From contig PLYM01000212.1 in assembly GCA_003153375.1 (NCBI GenBank), positions 55,935 through 119,934 on the forward strand: a stretch of DNA of 64,000 bases, written 5' to 3'. The notes under the pieces were generated by a model. The model saw only the letters and a program-made list of their open reading frames with translations, was not told the DNA's origin and made no database searches. The translations under genes and the position numbers were made by a program. Positions 45,144 through 53,952 of the stretch are shown piece by piece (position 1 is the stretch's first letter; the number at the start of each line of letters is the position of its first letter). Source of the DNA: Planctomycetaceae bacterium. Lineage in GTDB: Bacteria > Planctomycetota > Planctomycetia > Pirellulales > PALSA-1355.

Positions 45144-46547
45144 TTACGCCGCGCATCGCGTCTCGCGTGTCTGAAACGCCTTGACCAGTCGTTCCATGGC
45201 CAAGGCCCGCGAGCCCTTGATCAACATGACATCGCCGGGGCGCAGTGAGCACTTGCGCTCGTCCAGCAAATCTTCCGGCTGACGGCAAGCGACGGTGCGC
45301 TCGCGGGGCATGCCCGCCGCCCGCGCTCCGGCCACCACTTCGTCGGCATGGTCGCCGCAGGCCAACAGCAAGTCGGCGCCGCAGAGTGTGACGACCTGAT
45401 CTCCCAGTTGATGGTGCAGCAATCCGGCGGCTTCACCCAACTCGCGCATGTCGCCGCAGACGACGATGCGACGGCCCGGCGCGTCGAAATCGCGCAGCAG
45501 CTCCAAGGCGGCGCCCATGGCCAGCGGACTGGCGTTGTAGGTATCGTCGATGATCGTCGCGCCGCCGACCTTGGTCACCTGACATCGCATCGGCGGCGAC
45601 TTGAAGTCGGCCAGTCCGCGGGCAATTTCGGCGTCGCAGATTCCAAAGATTCGCCCGACGGCCACGGCGGCCAGAGCGCCAGCCAGGTGATGCCGTCCCC
45701 AGACATTGACCGACATCGGCGTGCCGTCGATGCAGAAGCTGAGTTGTCCGGCAGCGCAGGCCACGTTCGTGGCGACCAGGTCGTTGTCCAGCGAGCGGCC
45801 AAACCAGACGACGCGCGAGCGCCGGACGGCGGCGTGTTTGCGCAGCCGGGCATCGTCGCCGGCCAGCACGGCCCAGCCGTCGCCGCCCAGTTGAGCGAGC
45901 AATTCGGTCTTGGCTTCGGCCACGGCGTCCAGCGAACCGAATCCGGCCAGGTGAGCATCCCCGACGCGCGTGATCACGCCGACGTGCGGTTGGCACATCG
46001 CGGCCAGGGCGCCGATTTCGCCGGGCGTGTTAGCCGCCAGTTCCAGCACTGAAAAGTCGTGATCCGGTTCGATCGCCAACATGCTCAAGGGCACGCCGAC
46101 GTGATTGTTGAAATTCTTGGGGCTCGCCGACCCTTGGAACTGCCGGCTCAGCACGGCGTGGATCATCTGCCGGCTGGTGGTCTTGCCAACGCTGCCGGTG
46201 ATTGCCACGACGCGAGCTGCCGTGCGTTGACGATTCCAGCGGGCCAGTTGGTGCAGCGATTGCAGCGAGTCGTTGACTTCGACGCTCCAGCAGCCGGGCC
46301 AGGGCTGGACATACTTCTTGCCGACCACGACGCCGGCGGCCCCACGCGAATAGGCCTCGGCTGCAAAGCCGGCGCCATCGAGATGCGCGCCGGCCAATCC
46401 CCAAAACACGTCGCCGCGTTGAATTTGCCGGCTGTCGGTAACGACCTGCCCAACCGGAGAGGCTTCGCCGTGCCGGGGTGCAAGCGTGGCCAGACGCAGG
46501 CGTCCGCCGATGATTTCGTGCAGTTTCTTTACGCTTAGATCACGCAT
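45144..46547 (-). CDS. murF: UDP-MurNAc-tripeptide--D-alanyl-D-alanine ligase
   Basis: MurF attaches the D-Ala-D-Ala made by Ddl. The N-terminal VVTDSRQIQRGDVFWGL, P-loop AITGSVGKTTSRQM, PKNFNNHVGVPLSML, and C-terminal IIDDTYNASPLAM are all hallmarks of MurF. 467 residues. It begins 11 nt after murE, so the two are co-transcribed. Confidence 0.96.
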   Translation of the reverse strand: MRDLSVKKLHEIIGGRLRLATLAPRHGEASPVGQVVTDSRQIQRGDVFWGLAGAHLDGAGFAAEAYSRGAAGVVVGKKYVQPWPGCWSVEVNDSLQSLHQLARWNRQRTAARVVAITGSVGKTTSRQMIHAVLSRQFQGSASPKNFNNHVGVPLSMLAIEPDHDFSVLELAANTPGEIGALAAMCQPHVGVITRVGDAHLAGFGSLDAVAEAKTELLAQLGGDGWAVLAGDDARLRKHAAVRRSRVVWFGRSLDNDLVATNVACAAGQLSFCIDGTPMSVNVWGRHHLAGALAAVAVGRIFGICDAEIARGLADFKSPPMRCQVTKVGGATIIDDTYNASPLAMGAALELLRDFDAPGRRIVVCGDMRELGEAAGLLHHQLGDQVVTLCGADLLLACGDHADEVVAGARAAGMPRERTVACRQPEDLLDERKCSLRPGDVMLIKGSRALAMERLVKAFQTRETRCAA

Positions 46548-46558
46548 GTCACATTGTC

Positions 46559-48070
46559 CTAACTATTGGCCACGGTCATCAGACTGCCGTAGGGCGAGGC
46601 CGGTTCCAGGTTATAGAGATACCGGCGCGCCAGGTCGCGGTCGTCCAATGGAATTCGGTGGTGGCCTACGATTTGATGTACTTCATGTCCCTTGCCTGCC
46701 ACCAGCACACAGTCGTCGGGTCCGGCCAATGACAAGGCATATTGAATGGCTTCGGCCCGGTCGGGCATCCAACGTGCCAGCGCGGGCCGCTCAAAGCCCG
46801 CGAGAATCTCCGAGGCAATCGTCTGCGGATCCTCGAAGCGCGGGTTGTCGTTCGTAATGATCGCCACGTCGGCCCCGGTTTCGACGGTGCGGCCCATGAG
46901 CGGGCGCTTCTTCGTATCGCGATTTCCCCCCGCGCCAAAGACGCACAGAATGCGGCCGGGAGTCACCTCGCGCAGCGTGGCGAGCGAGACAGCCAGCGCG
47001 TCGGGCGTATGAGCAAAGTCGATATAAACGCCAAAGGGCTGTCCGCATTCGATGCGCTCGAGGCGGCCGGGCACGTGCGTCACGGCTTCGAGTCCACGCA
47101 CGATCGCGGTCAATTCGAGGCCTTCGCTGAGGCCGATCGCCGCGGCCAGCAGGCAGTTATAGATGTGGTGGTCGCCGATCATCGCCGTGCGCACCGGCAC
47201 CGTGTGGTCGCCGGCGGTGAGCAAGAAGGTTTGCTCGCTTTTGCAACGTTCGACGAGCGTGGCGCTGACGTCCGCGGGGCGGTGCATGCCGATGGTCAGG
47301 ACACCACCGGGAATCAGGGGCACATTTTCGACGCTGGGGGGATCATCGACGTTGATCACGGCTACGCCGCCGCTGGATAGATAATTGAACAGCTGGGTTT
47401 TGGCATGGTGGTAGGCGGCGAGGGTGCCGTGAAAGTCCAAATGATCGCGCCGCAGGTTGGTCAGGCCGACTCGGGCGAACTCGACACCAGCGATTCGCCG
47501 CTGGGCCAGGGCGTGGCTCGAAACTTCCATCACGGCGTGCGAGCAGTTGTTGGCGACCATGCGGCCCAGCCACTCGGCCAGTGCCACGGCATCTGGCGTG
47601 GTCAGATCGGCGGGAGCCGATTCGGCCGTATCGTGGTAGCCCAAGGTGCCCAGGAGGCCCGTTCGATGCCCGGCCGCTTGCAGCATGCTGGCAATCAGGT
47701 GCGTGGTCGTGGTCTTTCCGTTGGTGCCCGTGATGCCAATCAATCTCAATCGACGGCTGGGGTCGCCTGCCAGTGCCTGGCAGATCTGGCCCAATGCTTC
47801 GCGAGCATTGGAGACCAGGCACACGGGAACGCTGACTTGAAAGCGTTGCTGGCTGACCACGCCGCAGGCCCCGCGGGCCACGGCTTCGTGGACAAAACCT
47901 GGAGTCTCACCGTGGGGGCTGTCGAGGGCGACGAACAGGTCGCCCGGGCGGCAGGTGCGCGAGTCGGCCGAGCAGGACTGAACGCGAATATCCTCGGTGC
48001 CGCCGAAATCGGCGCCGGCGAGTAGCTGGCGCAGGCTGAGTGATTCGAGCGGTGTCGAAAAGAGCGACAT
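46559..48070 (-). CDS. murE: UDP-MurNAc-tripeptide synthetase (meso-DAP adding)
   Basis: MurE adds the third residue of the stem peptide. It shows DSRTCRPGDLFVAL, P-loop GITGTNGKTTTTHLI, VMEVSSHALAQRR, TNLRRDHLDFHGT and IDFAHTPDAL. The specificity motif is DNPR (TNDNPRFEDP), diagnostic of enzymes using meso-diaminopimelate. ATG 48070 gives 503 residues; the frame continues to 48145. It heads the minus-strand cluster. A candidate promoter and inverted repeat lie upstream, shared with the divergent HTH-EIIA gene. Confidence 0.96.
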   Translation of the reverse strand: MSLFSTPLESLSLRQLLAGADFGGTEDIRVQSCSADSRTCRPGDLFVALDSPHGETPGFVHEAVARGACGVVSQQRFQVSVPVCLVSNAREALGQICQALAGDPSRRLRLIGITGTNGKTTTTHLIASMLQAAGHRTGLLGTLGYHDTAESAPADLTTPDAVALAEWLGRMVANNCSHAVMEVSSHALAQRRIAGVEFARVGLTNLRRDHLDFHGTLAAYHHAKTQLFNYLSSGGVAVINVDDPPSVENVPLIPGGVLTIGMHRPADVSATLVERCKSEQTFLLTAGDHTVPVRTAMIGDHHIYNCLLAAAIGLSEGLELTAIVRGLEAVTHVPGRLERIECGQPFGVYIDFAHTPDALAVSLATLREVTPGRILCVFGAGGNRDTKKRPLMGRTVETGADVAIITNDNPRFEDPQTIASEILAGFERPALARWMPDRAEAIQYALSLAGPDDCVLVAGKGHEVHQIVGHHRIPLDDRDLARRYLYNLEPASPYGSLMTVANS

Positions 48071-48203
48071 GAGCGCTTGGCCTCCGTGCCGTGCGCGAGC
48101 GTTGGTTTGATCGAGTCTGGCCTCGCCTCGGGGGGCGGGCGCCATGGCGGTCGTGCGGCCCCGAATTGATTGGCCGCTGGGATGACCCCTGAATGGTGGC
48201 GGG

Positions 48204-48231
48204 ATTTTGGCGATTTTCGATACCCTGTCAA
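48204..48231 (-). promoter_or_regulatory. Candidate promoter of the murE operon
   Basis: On the minus strand a perfect TTGACA (48231-48226) and CAAAAT (48209-48204) are separated by 16 nt, about 134 nt before the murE ATG. Confidence 0.5.
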
Positions 48232-48237
48232 GACAGG
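48224..48237. promoter_or_regulatory. Perfect inverted repeat between murE and the HTH-EIIA gene
   Basis: CCTGTC-AA-GACAGG is a perfect 6+2+6 inverted repeat. It contains the -35 of the candidate murE promoter and lies about 54 nt before the start of the divergent HTH-EIIA gene, a good place for an operator controlling either or both. Confidence 0.5.
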
Positions 48238-48290
48238 TTTACGATCCCGCCCGGAAGGCGCGTGGCTGGACAAAACCTCTTGTGGGCGAA

Positions 48291-49070
48291 ATGATTAGCG
48301 AACACCAAGGGGGTCTTGGCCGACGGATCGCGGACAGCTTTCATGGGGCCGCTGGCATGGCTGAAGAAGATTTTGACGTCGAGAGCCTGGCCGCTTATCT
48401 GCACGTCGAGGCGTCGCAGGTGCAACGCCTCGTCGAACGCGGCAAGCTGCCGGCGCGAAAAGTGAGTGGCTCGTGGCGGTTCTCACAGGCTGAAGTGCAC
48501 CATTGGCTGGAGAGCCGTATCGGTTTGTCGAGCGACGACGAACTGTTGCAAATGGAAGGCGTGCTCGAGCGATTGCCCGGACGGAGCGAGCCGTCGCCGC
48601 CCATCTCGATTGCCAAGATGCTGCCGATCGAGGGAATCGCCATCCCTCTGCACGCTCGCACGCGTGGCTCGGTGATTACATCGATGGCTGAATTGGCAGC
48701 CAATACCGGCTGGCTGTGGGACGCCGGCAAAATGGCCGAGGCGGTAAGGACACGCGAGGATATGCTGCCGACGGCGCTCGAGGATGGCGTGGCGTTGCTG
48801 CATCCACGTCGGCCGTTGGCCGGCATCCTGGCGCAGCCCTTTGTGGCGTTTGGGCGAACGGCCCGGGGAATTCCTTTCGGAGCTCCGCGCGGAAAACTAA
48901 CCGATCTCTTCTTTTTGATTTGCTCGATTGCCGATCGGGGCCACCTGCGCGTGCTGGCCCGGCTGAGCCGACTGATTGGCGATCCGACGTTGCTCGATGA
49001 TCTGCGTCATGCTGCCGACGCCGCGGCGGCGCACGACGCCATCGCCAAGCGCGAAGCCCAATTGTCGTGA
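48291..49070 (+). CDS. Excisionase-type HTH domain fused to PTS EIIA domain
   Basis: Residues about 25-80 form a MerR/excisionase-type winged HTH (ESLAAYLHVEASQVQRLVE, KVSGSWRFSQAEVHHWLE). Residues about 110-255 match the fructose/nitrogen-type EIIA domain, with the phospho-accepting His171 in EDGVALLHPR and the conserved LIGDPTLLDDLR end. The protein could bind DNA and be phosphorylated by HPr or PtsP-like kinases, a nitrogen-PTS-style regulator. ATG 48291 gives 260 residues; ATG 48357 (MAEEDFD) is an equally good start. It diverges from murE across an inverted repeat. The gene after it encodes a receiver-like protein on the same strand. Confidence 0.8.
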   Translation: MISEHQGGLGRRIADSFHGAAGMAEEDFDVESLAAYLHVEASQVQRLVERGKLPARKVSGSWRFSQAEVHHWLESRIGLSSDDELLQMEGVLERLPGRSEPSPPISIAKMLPIEGIAIPLHARTRGSVITSMAELAANTGWLWDAGKMAEAVRTREDMLPTALEDGVALLHPRRPLAGILAQPFVAFGRTARGIPFGAPRGKLTDLFFLICSIADRGHLRVLARLSRLIGDPTLLDDLRHAADAAAAHDAIAKREAQLS

Positions 49071-49112
49071 CGCGCGCGGATTCGCGCTTTCATTCCTTCG
49101 GCGGGACATGGC

Positions 49113-49931
49113 ATGCCAGGACCTTCGCTGATCGTGATCGGTCGCCCCGAGGGAGCGACTCTGGCTCGGCTCGTGGACGGCGACGCGCTCCACGTTCGAC
49201 ACGCGGAGGATCTCGACGCGGCCGCTCGGATGCTGGCTGATGGTGGAGACCCGCCCGAGTTGATCGTGCTGGTGCAGTCGCGGCCGGGCGAGTTTTCCGC
49301 CGCCGAGATCGACGGTTTGCGGCGGCTGGCTCCGCTGGCGCGTGTGTGGCGCCTGTTGGGAACCTGGTGCGAAGGCGAAGCACGCAGCGGCCAGCCGCCG
49401 AGCGGTTGCACGAGCATCTATTGGCATCAATGGCCTGCGCGGTGGGCTCGCGAGCGAGCCCGCTGGCAGGATGGACTCGCTGTCAGCTGGTCGGCGCCGA
49501 TGACATCGTCGGCGGACGAACGCGCACTGGCCGCCGCCGACGAACCGATCGAACGTGGCAGCGGGCTGATTGTCATTTGCGCCCGCCACCGCGAGACGGC
49601 CGCCGCACTGGCCGAGGTCTGCAAGCTGGCGGGCTATCAGACGCAAATCATGCGAGCTGGGCAAGACTCCGAGGTTCTCGGTGCCAGCGCGATCTTGTGG
49701 GAGACCGACGCGGAACAGATCGGGGATGCCAGTGCGATTCGCACCGTGCGCGCCAGCGTCCCAGGCGACGCTGTGCCCTTGGTCGCCGTGGTCACGTTTC
49801 CGCGAGTGGAGGACGTCCTTCGAGCCGCCGAGGCGGGAGTGGCCGCCGTGGTTTCAAAGCCATTCCTCGTGCAGGATTTGTTGTCGCACCTGGCGCAATG
49901 GACGAGCGCTTCGGACCGTCTTGGGACTTGA
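49113..49931 (+). CDS. Protein with two degenerate receiver-like modules
   Basis: A 272-residue protein with no sure family. The C-terminal half (about 148-265) has the alternating strand-helix pattern of a response-regulator receiver: LIVICARHRETAAALAEV, GASAILWETD, VPLVAVVTF and a Lys in AAVVSKPF, the position of the conserved receiver Lys. The N-terminal half repeats a similar pattern more loosely. The phospho-acceptor Asp is not clear, so these may be pseudo-receivers. It follows the HTH-EIIA gene by 42 nt and may be co-transcribed. Confidence 0.55.
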   Translation: MPGPSLIVIGRPEGATLARLVDGDALHVRHAEDLDAAARMLADGGDPPELIVLVQSRPGEFSAAEIDGLRRLAPLARVWRLLGTWCEGEARSGQPPSGCTSIYWHQWPARWARERARWQDGLAVSWSAPMTSSADERALAAADEPIERGSGLIVICARHRETAAALAEVCKLAGYQTQIMRAGQDSEVLGASAILWETDAEQIGDASAIRTVRASVPGDAVPLVAVVTFPRVEDVLRAAEAGVAAVVSKPFLVQDLLSHLAQWTSASDRLGT

Positions 49932-49950
49932 GCGGAGTTCCGATAACGGT

Positions 49951-50703
49951 TCACTCGAAGTCCTGACAGTCCACGTCGAGATTCCATTCGCTGCGCAAAA
50001 TCTCGCGCTTCCAATCCGGCTCATGGATGGGCCAGGCTTGCACTCGGCAGCGGGGGCACTCTTCGAACACGCTTTCGCCGCTCTCGTGGGCAGCACGCCA
50101 GGCCGTGGATTCCAGGACGTCGAGCGGCGGCAGCCGGCGCGGGAAGTTGCCCCGGCGAAACGTCCGCCGCGCGTGGTCAAAAATCGTCACGATCACCGAC
50201 GGCGCAAAATCTAGCATTCGCCGGGCGATTAACTCGTGGCTGGCAGTGGAGTACTGGCGCTTGAGTTCCAATAAGTCCCAGCCACAGGCGCGCCCATCCG
50301 CCCCGAACCACTCACGCGGCAGCAGCAACCGGCCGGCTAGTTGATTGGCGACCATTTCTCGTGCCCCTTGAGGAGCCTCGCGCGGGTCGACACCCAGATG
50401 ATCGAAAACCTGGCAAGCACAGGCCTCGCCGATTTCGTGGGCGATCGCCCATTGCACCCGCTCGCGGCGCGGATCGTGCTTGAGCAGGATCGAACCGTGC
50501 GCCTCGCGATCGGCGAACTTGCTAAGCCGCACGATCCGGCCCCGCCCGACCTGTCGGTCGTCCCAGGCCACGGTCAGCCCAAGTGCGCGGGCCAACGCCA
50601 ATGCGTCGACGGGCGGACCCGAGGGCTGTGACACGGCCAGGGCGTCGGCGGCCACGCAGTCGAGGGCCGCGGAAAACTCGTCCGGAGTCAATTCGGGCAG
50701 CAT
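49951..50703 (-). CDS. ImmA/IrrE-family (DUF955) protein with HEIGE motif
   Basis: A 250-residue protein with the layout of the IrrE/ImmA zinc peptidases that cleave repressors: WAIAHEIGEACA (about 85-96), then MVANQLAGRLLLP, the position of the third ligand helix, and a helical domain. The metal motif reads His89-Glu-Ile-Gly-Glu93 where HExxH is usual. A C-terminal part has CPRCRVQAW, perhaps a metal site. No HTH partner gene, the usual target, lies next to it. It converges with the receiver-like gene, with 19 bases between the stops. Activity is uncertain. Confidence 0.75.
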   Translation of the reverse strand: MLPELTPDEFSAALDCVAADALAVSQPSGPPVDALALARALGLTVAWDDRQVGRGRIVRLSKFADREAHGSILLKHDPRRERVQWAIAHEIGEACACQVFDHLGVDPREAPQGAREMVANQLAGRLLLPREWFGADGRACGWDLLELKRQYSTASHELIARRMLDFAPSVIVTIFDHARRTFRRGNFPRRLPPLDVLESTAWRAAHESGESVFEECPRCRVQAWPIHEPDWKREILRSEWNLDVDCQDFE

Positions 50704-50907
50704 CGTGCGAACCGATGGTGAGTATGTGTACAGATGTATATGTATCTTAGTAGTCCGCAGGGACGATGCAAGCAGTAGAAATTAGCCAGCCGGAATTTTC
50801 TGCCATCGAGGACTCCGCGGGCTCTCCTTGGCCCAGCTCTCGCGGGGCCGGAAGGGATCGGATACGATGGGAGGAGCGTCTTTGAGCCGTTTTTCTCTCG
50901 TGACTAT

Positions 50908-52320
50908 TTGGACCGAATTGCCTTGACGATTTCCCCGACCCTCAAGCCCGCGCGCGGCAGCCAAAAGCCCACGTCGAAGGGCACCTATTCGTTCGTAAGT
51001 CTCGGCTGTCCCAAGAATTTGGTCGACAGCGAGCGAATGCTCGGCTTGCTGCAAATCGACGGCTACCAGTTGGTTCACGAGCCCGTGGGAGCCGATTTCG
51101 TGGTCGTCAACACGTGCGGTTTCATCGAACGGGCCCGCGAGGAGTCGTACGCCACGATCCACGAGATGCTCGAGCTGAAGCGCAAGGGCGACATCCGCGG
51201 CGTGATCGTCTCCGGCTGCCTGGCCGAACGCGAGAAGGAACGGTTGCTCGAGACGCTGCCGGAAATCGACCAGATCATCGGCGTGTTTGGCCGCGAGCAG
51301 GTGGCCAAAGTCGCGGACCGTCTGATTGCCGGTCTCGACGAGCAGCGCTCGGTGTTTCAGCCGGCCCCCTCCAAACCGTTGGACGATCGCAATCGACTGC
51401 GGATCACGCCGCGGCACTTTGCGTTTCTCAAGATTTCCGAAGGCTGCGACCGCCTGTGTACGTTTTGCGCGATTCCGAAGATGCGCGGCAAGCACGCCAC
51501 GAAACCGATCGAAGAGGTCGTGGCCGAGGCTCGGGAGTTGGCCGCCGACGGCGTGCGCGAGTTGATCATCGTCGCGCAGGATACGACCTATTACGGCATG
51601 GATCTTTATGGCGAGCCGCGCCTGGTGCAATTGCTGGCCGAGTTGGAGCAGGTGCCAGGCATCGAGTGGATTCGCCTGATGTACCTGTATCCGATGTACT
51701 TTGGCGACGACCTGATCGCGACGATCGCCAACAGCAAGAAAATCATTCCTTACCTGGATTTGCCGCTGCAACACATCAACGACACGATGTTGCGGCGGAT
51801 GCAGCGCCGCGTGCCGCGTTCGCAAACCGAGCAACTGCTGGCCAAGTTGCGCGGTGAGATCAAGGGTCTCGTGATGCGCACCACGTTCATCACGGGCTTT
51901 CCGGGCGAGACCGACGAGCAGTTCGAGGAACTGGTCGAGTTCGCGCAGGAGCAGGAGTTCGAGCGTCTGGGAGTGTTCGGCTATTCGCTCGAGCCCGATA
52001 CGCCGGCCGCCCGGTTGGGCGATCACGTGCCGCCAGAGTTGATCGAGGAGCGTCGCGGGCGTTTGATGGGCGTGCAGCAGGAGATTGCCTTCGCCTGGAA
52101 TAAGGGACAGATGGGGCGTCGGTTCGACGTGCTGATCGATCGGGAAGTGCCTGGGGAGAAGAACGCCTGGATTGGCCGCACCTATGCCGACGCGCCGGAC
52201 GTGGACGGGGTGGTCTATGTTTCGGGCCCGAACTTGCGAGCCGGAAAAATCGTTCGCAGTGAAATTGTGGCCACAACCGATTATGATTTAGTGGGCGTCG
52301 CGGTGGGGAAGCCCCGGTAG
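50908..52320 (+). CDS. rimO: Ribosomal protein S12 methylthiotransferase
   Basis: RimO adds a methylthio group to the Asp of ribosomal protein S12. It has the UPF0004 domain (SLGCPKNLVDSERM, VVVNTCGFIERAREES, VSGCLAERE), the radical-SAM centre with Cys180, Cys184 and Cys187 (CDRLCTFC), and a C-terminal TRAM domain. The PKNLVDSE sequence distinguishes RimO from MiaB. TTG 50908 or TTG 50923 could be the start. First gene of a likely rimO-pgsA-CPBP unit. Confidence 0.95.
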   Translation: MDRIALTISPTLKPARGSQKPTSKGTYSFVSLGCPKNLVDSERMLGLLQIDGYQLVHEPVGADFVVVNTCGFIERAREESYATIHEMLELKRKGDIRGVIVSGCLAEREKERLLETLPEIDQIIGVFGREQVAKVADRLIAGLDEQRSVFQPAPSKPLDDRNRLRITPRHFAFLKISEGCDRLCTFCAIPKMRGKHATKPIEEVVAEARELAADGVRELIIVAQDTTYYGMDLYGEPRLVQLLAELEQVPGIEWIRLMYLYPMYFGDDLIATIANSKKIIPYLDLPLQHINDTMLRRMQRRVPRSQTEQLLAKLRGEIKGLVMRTTFITGFPGETDEQFEELVEFAQEQEFERLGVFGYSLEPDTPAARLGDHVPPELIEERRGRLMGVQQEIAFAWNKGQMGRRFDVLIDREVPGEKNAWIGRTYADAPDVDGVVYVSGPNLRAGKIVRSEIVATTDYDLVGVAVGKPR

Positions 52321-52389
52321 CCGATCGTGGCGCGATGCCGGGCACGGAGCGCGCGACTCATTCCGAGCGACGAAACAAAGGGCAGCCGT

Positions 52390-52971
52390 GTGTCGGTAGT
52401 CACCAAAAAAAACGTCGGCCAGCCGATCTTCAATGTCCCGAATCAACTGACGACGGCCCGGCTGGTCCTGGCCATCGTGCTGTTCGTGTTGATCGCCTTT
52501 CAGTATTTTTTGGCCGGCACGATCGTGTTTGCCATCGCCGCGGGCACCGACTGGCTCGATGGCTATTGGGCCCGGCGGTATGGCCAGGTGACCAATCTGG
52601 GCCGGATTCTCGATCCGTTCGTCGACAAGATCATCGTGTGCGGCACGTTCGTCTTCCTGGTGGCCGAGCCCGAGTCGGGCGTGCGGGCCTGGATGGCCGT
52701 GGTAATCGTAGGCCGCGAACTGCTGGTCACCGCCCTGCGAAGTTATCTGGAAGGCGAAGGGGCTGATTTTTCGGCCAGCATGTCGGGCAAGCTGAAAATG
52801 GTCGCCCAGTGCCTGGCCGCCGTCATCAGTTTGTATGCGCTCTATCTTGGCACGCCGCGGCCCGAGGGGTTGGAGTGGGCCGTCACGATCAGCATTTGGG
52901 CGGCCGTGCTGATGACGATCTACTCGGGCGGCGTTTACGTGCACCGGGCCATCGGGCTGTTGCGCCGCTAG
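52390..52971 (+). CDS. pgsA: CDP-diacylglycerol--glycerol-3-phosphate 3-phosphatidyltransferase
   Basis: PgsA makes phosphatidylglycerol phosphate, the first step to phosphatidylglycerol and cardiolipin. It has the CDP-alcohol motif in TDWLDGYWARRYGQVTNLG followed by RILDPFVDK, with all the spaced Asp residues. Four to five membrane helices follow. GTG 52390 gives 193 residues; the longer frame from 52327 has an unlikely basic lead. It lies 69 nt after rimO. Confidence 0.93.
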   Translation: MSVVTKKNVGQPIFNVPNQLTTARLVLAIVLFVLIAFQYFLAGTIVFAIAAGTDWLDGYWARRYGQVTNLGRILDPFVDKIIVCGTFVFLVAEPESGVRAWMAVVIVGRELLVTALRSYLEGEGADFSASMSGKLKMVAQCLAAVISLYALYLGTPRPEGLEWAVTISIWAAVLMTIYSGGVYVHRAIGLLRR

Positions 52972-53021
52972 TCGCTTGCCGGCGCGAAACGCCCTTTTCC
53001 TCCACCGTTGCTGGTTCCGCC

Positions 53022-53858
53022 ATGTCACTGCCCCAGCAAGCGATCATCATGGCGTTGATCGGCGGCAGCGCGATCGTCTGGCTGGCGATCTTCCGCTGTC
53101 TGGTCGCGCGGCAATCGATTGTGCCCTTTGAGCCACGGACGCGCGTGCCGTGGACGGGCATCGACGTGCTGCTGTTGGTGTTGGCCCTGCCGTTACTCGA
53201 TGGGATGGTCTTTGAATTGGCACGCTCCCGTGGCACATTGCCAGTGGGCGAACTGTCGCTAGACCTGCTGGCTAGCCTGACGGCCGCTCGCCTGATGTGG
53301 TCGGGGTTGGCGATTATCTACCTGGAACATCGCGCCGGCGCCACCGCCGAGGACTTGGGCTTTGACCTGCAGCACCTCAAACAAGATGCGCGCCTGGGCG
53401 TGCTGGGTTTTCTGGCGGCGATCCTGTCGGTGTATGGAACCGAGGAGATCGTCGTCAAGCTGTTTCCGGCGGGCGAGCATCCGCTGGCTAAATTGGTGCG
53501 CGAAGAATATACCCCAGCGCTGATGGTCGTGGCCGCCATCAGTGCGATCTTCGTGGCGCCCCTGGCCGAGGAACTGGTGTTTCGCGTTGTTCTGCAGGGC
53601 TGGCTCGAGCGGCAGATCGACATGCTTACGGAGCATCGGAGGATTTACGGCGAACGATTCGCCCGTCTGTTTGCGATCGTCATCAGCGCGGCGGCCTTCG
53701 CGGCCATGCACCGAGGTTATGAGCGGATCCCGATTTTCGTGCTGGGGCTGATTCTGGGCTATCTCTATCAGCAAACACACCGCATTTTCCCCTCGTTGAT
53801 CCTGCACGCGTGCTTTAACGGAATCACGATCCTGTTTCTGGTGCTCGAGGCCACCTGA
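53022..53858 (+). CDS. CPBP-family intramembrane metalloprotease
   Basis: A polytopic membrane protein of 278 residues. The CPBP/Rce1-like motifs are PLAEELVFRVVLQGWL (EExxxR), FAAMHRG and LILHACFN, which supply the Glu and His metal or catalytic residues inside the membrane. Members cleave prenylated proteins or bacteriocin-type peptides, but most bacterial ones are unassigned. ATG 53022 gives the first helix a proper start. It lies 50 nt after pgsA. Confidence 0.88.
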   Translation: MSLPQQAIIMALIGGSAIVWLAIFRCLVARQSIVPFEPRTRVPWTGIDVLLLVLALPLLDGMVFELARSRGTLPVGELSLDLLASLTAARLMWSGLAIIYLEHRAGATAEDLGFDLQHLKQDARLGVLGFLAAILSVYGTEEIVVKLFPAGEHPLAKLVREEYTPALMVVAAISAIFVAPLAEELVFRVVLQGWLERQIDMLTEHRRIYGERFARLFAIVISAAAFAAMHRGYERIPIFVLGLILGYLYQQTHRIFPSLILHACFNGITILFLVLEAT

Positions 53859-53952
53859 GGGACGCGCGTCTTGCCCCCTGGCTTTACGCTTGTGCGGCTC
53901 TTAAAATCCTCACTTTCCAGCAGTTCAGACGCAGGCAACGGGAGACGCATCC

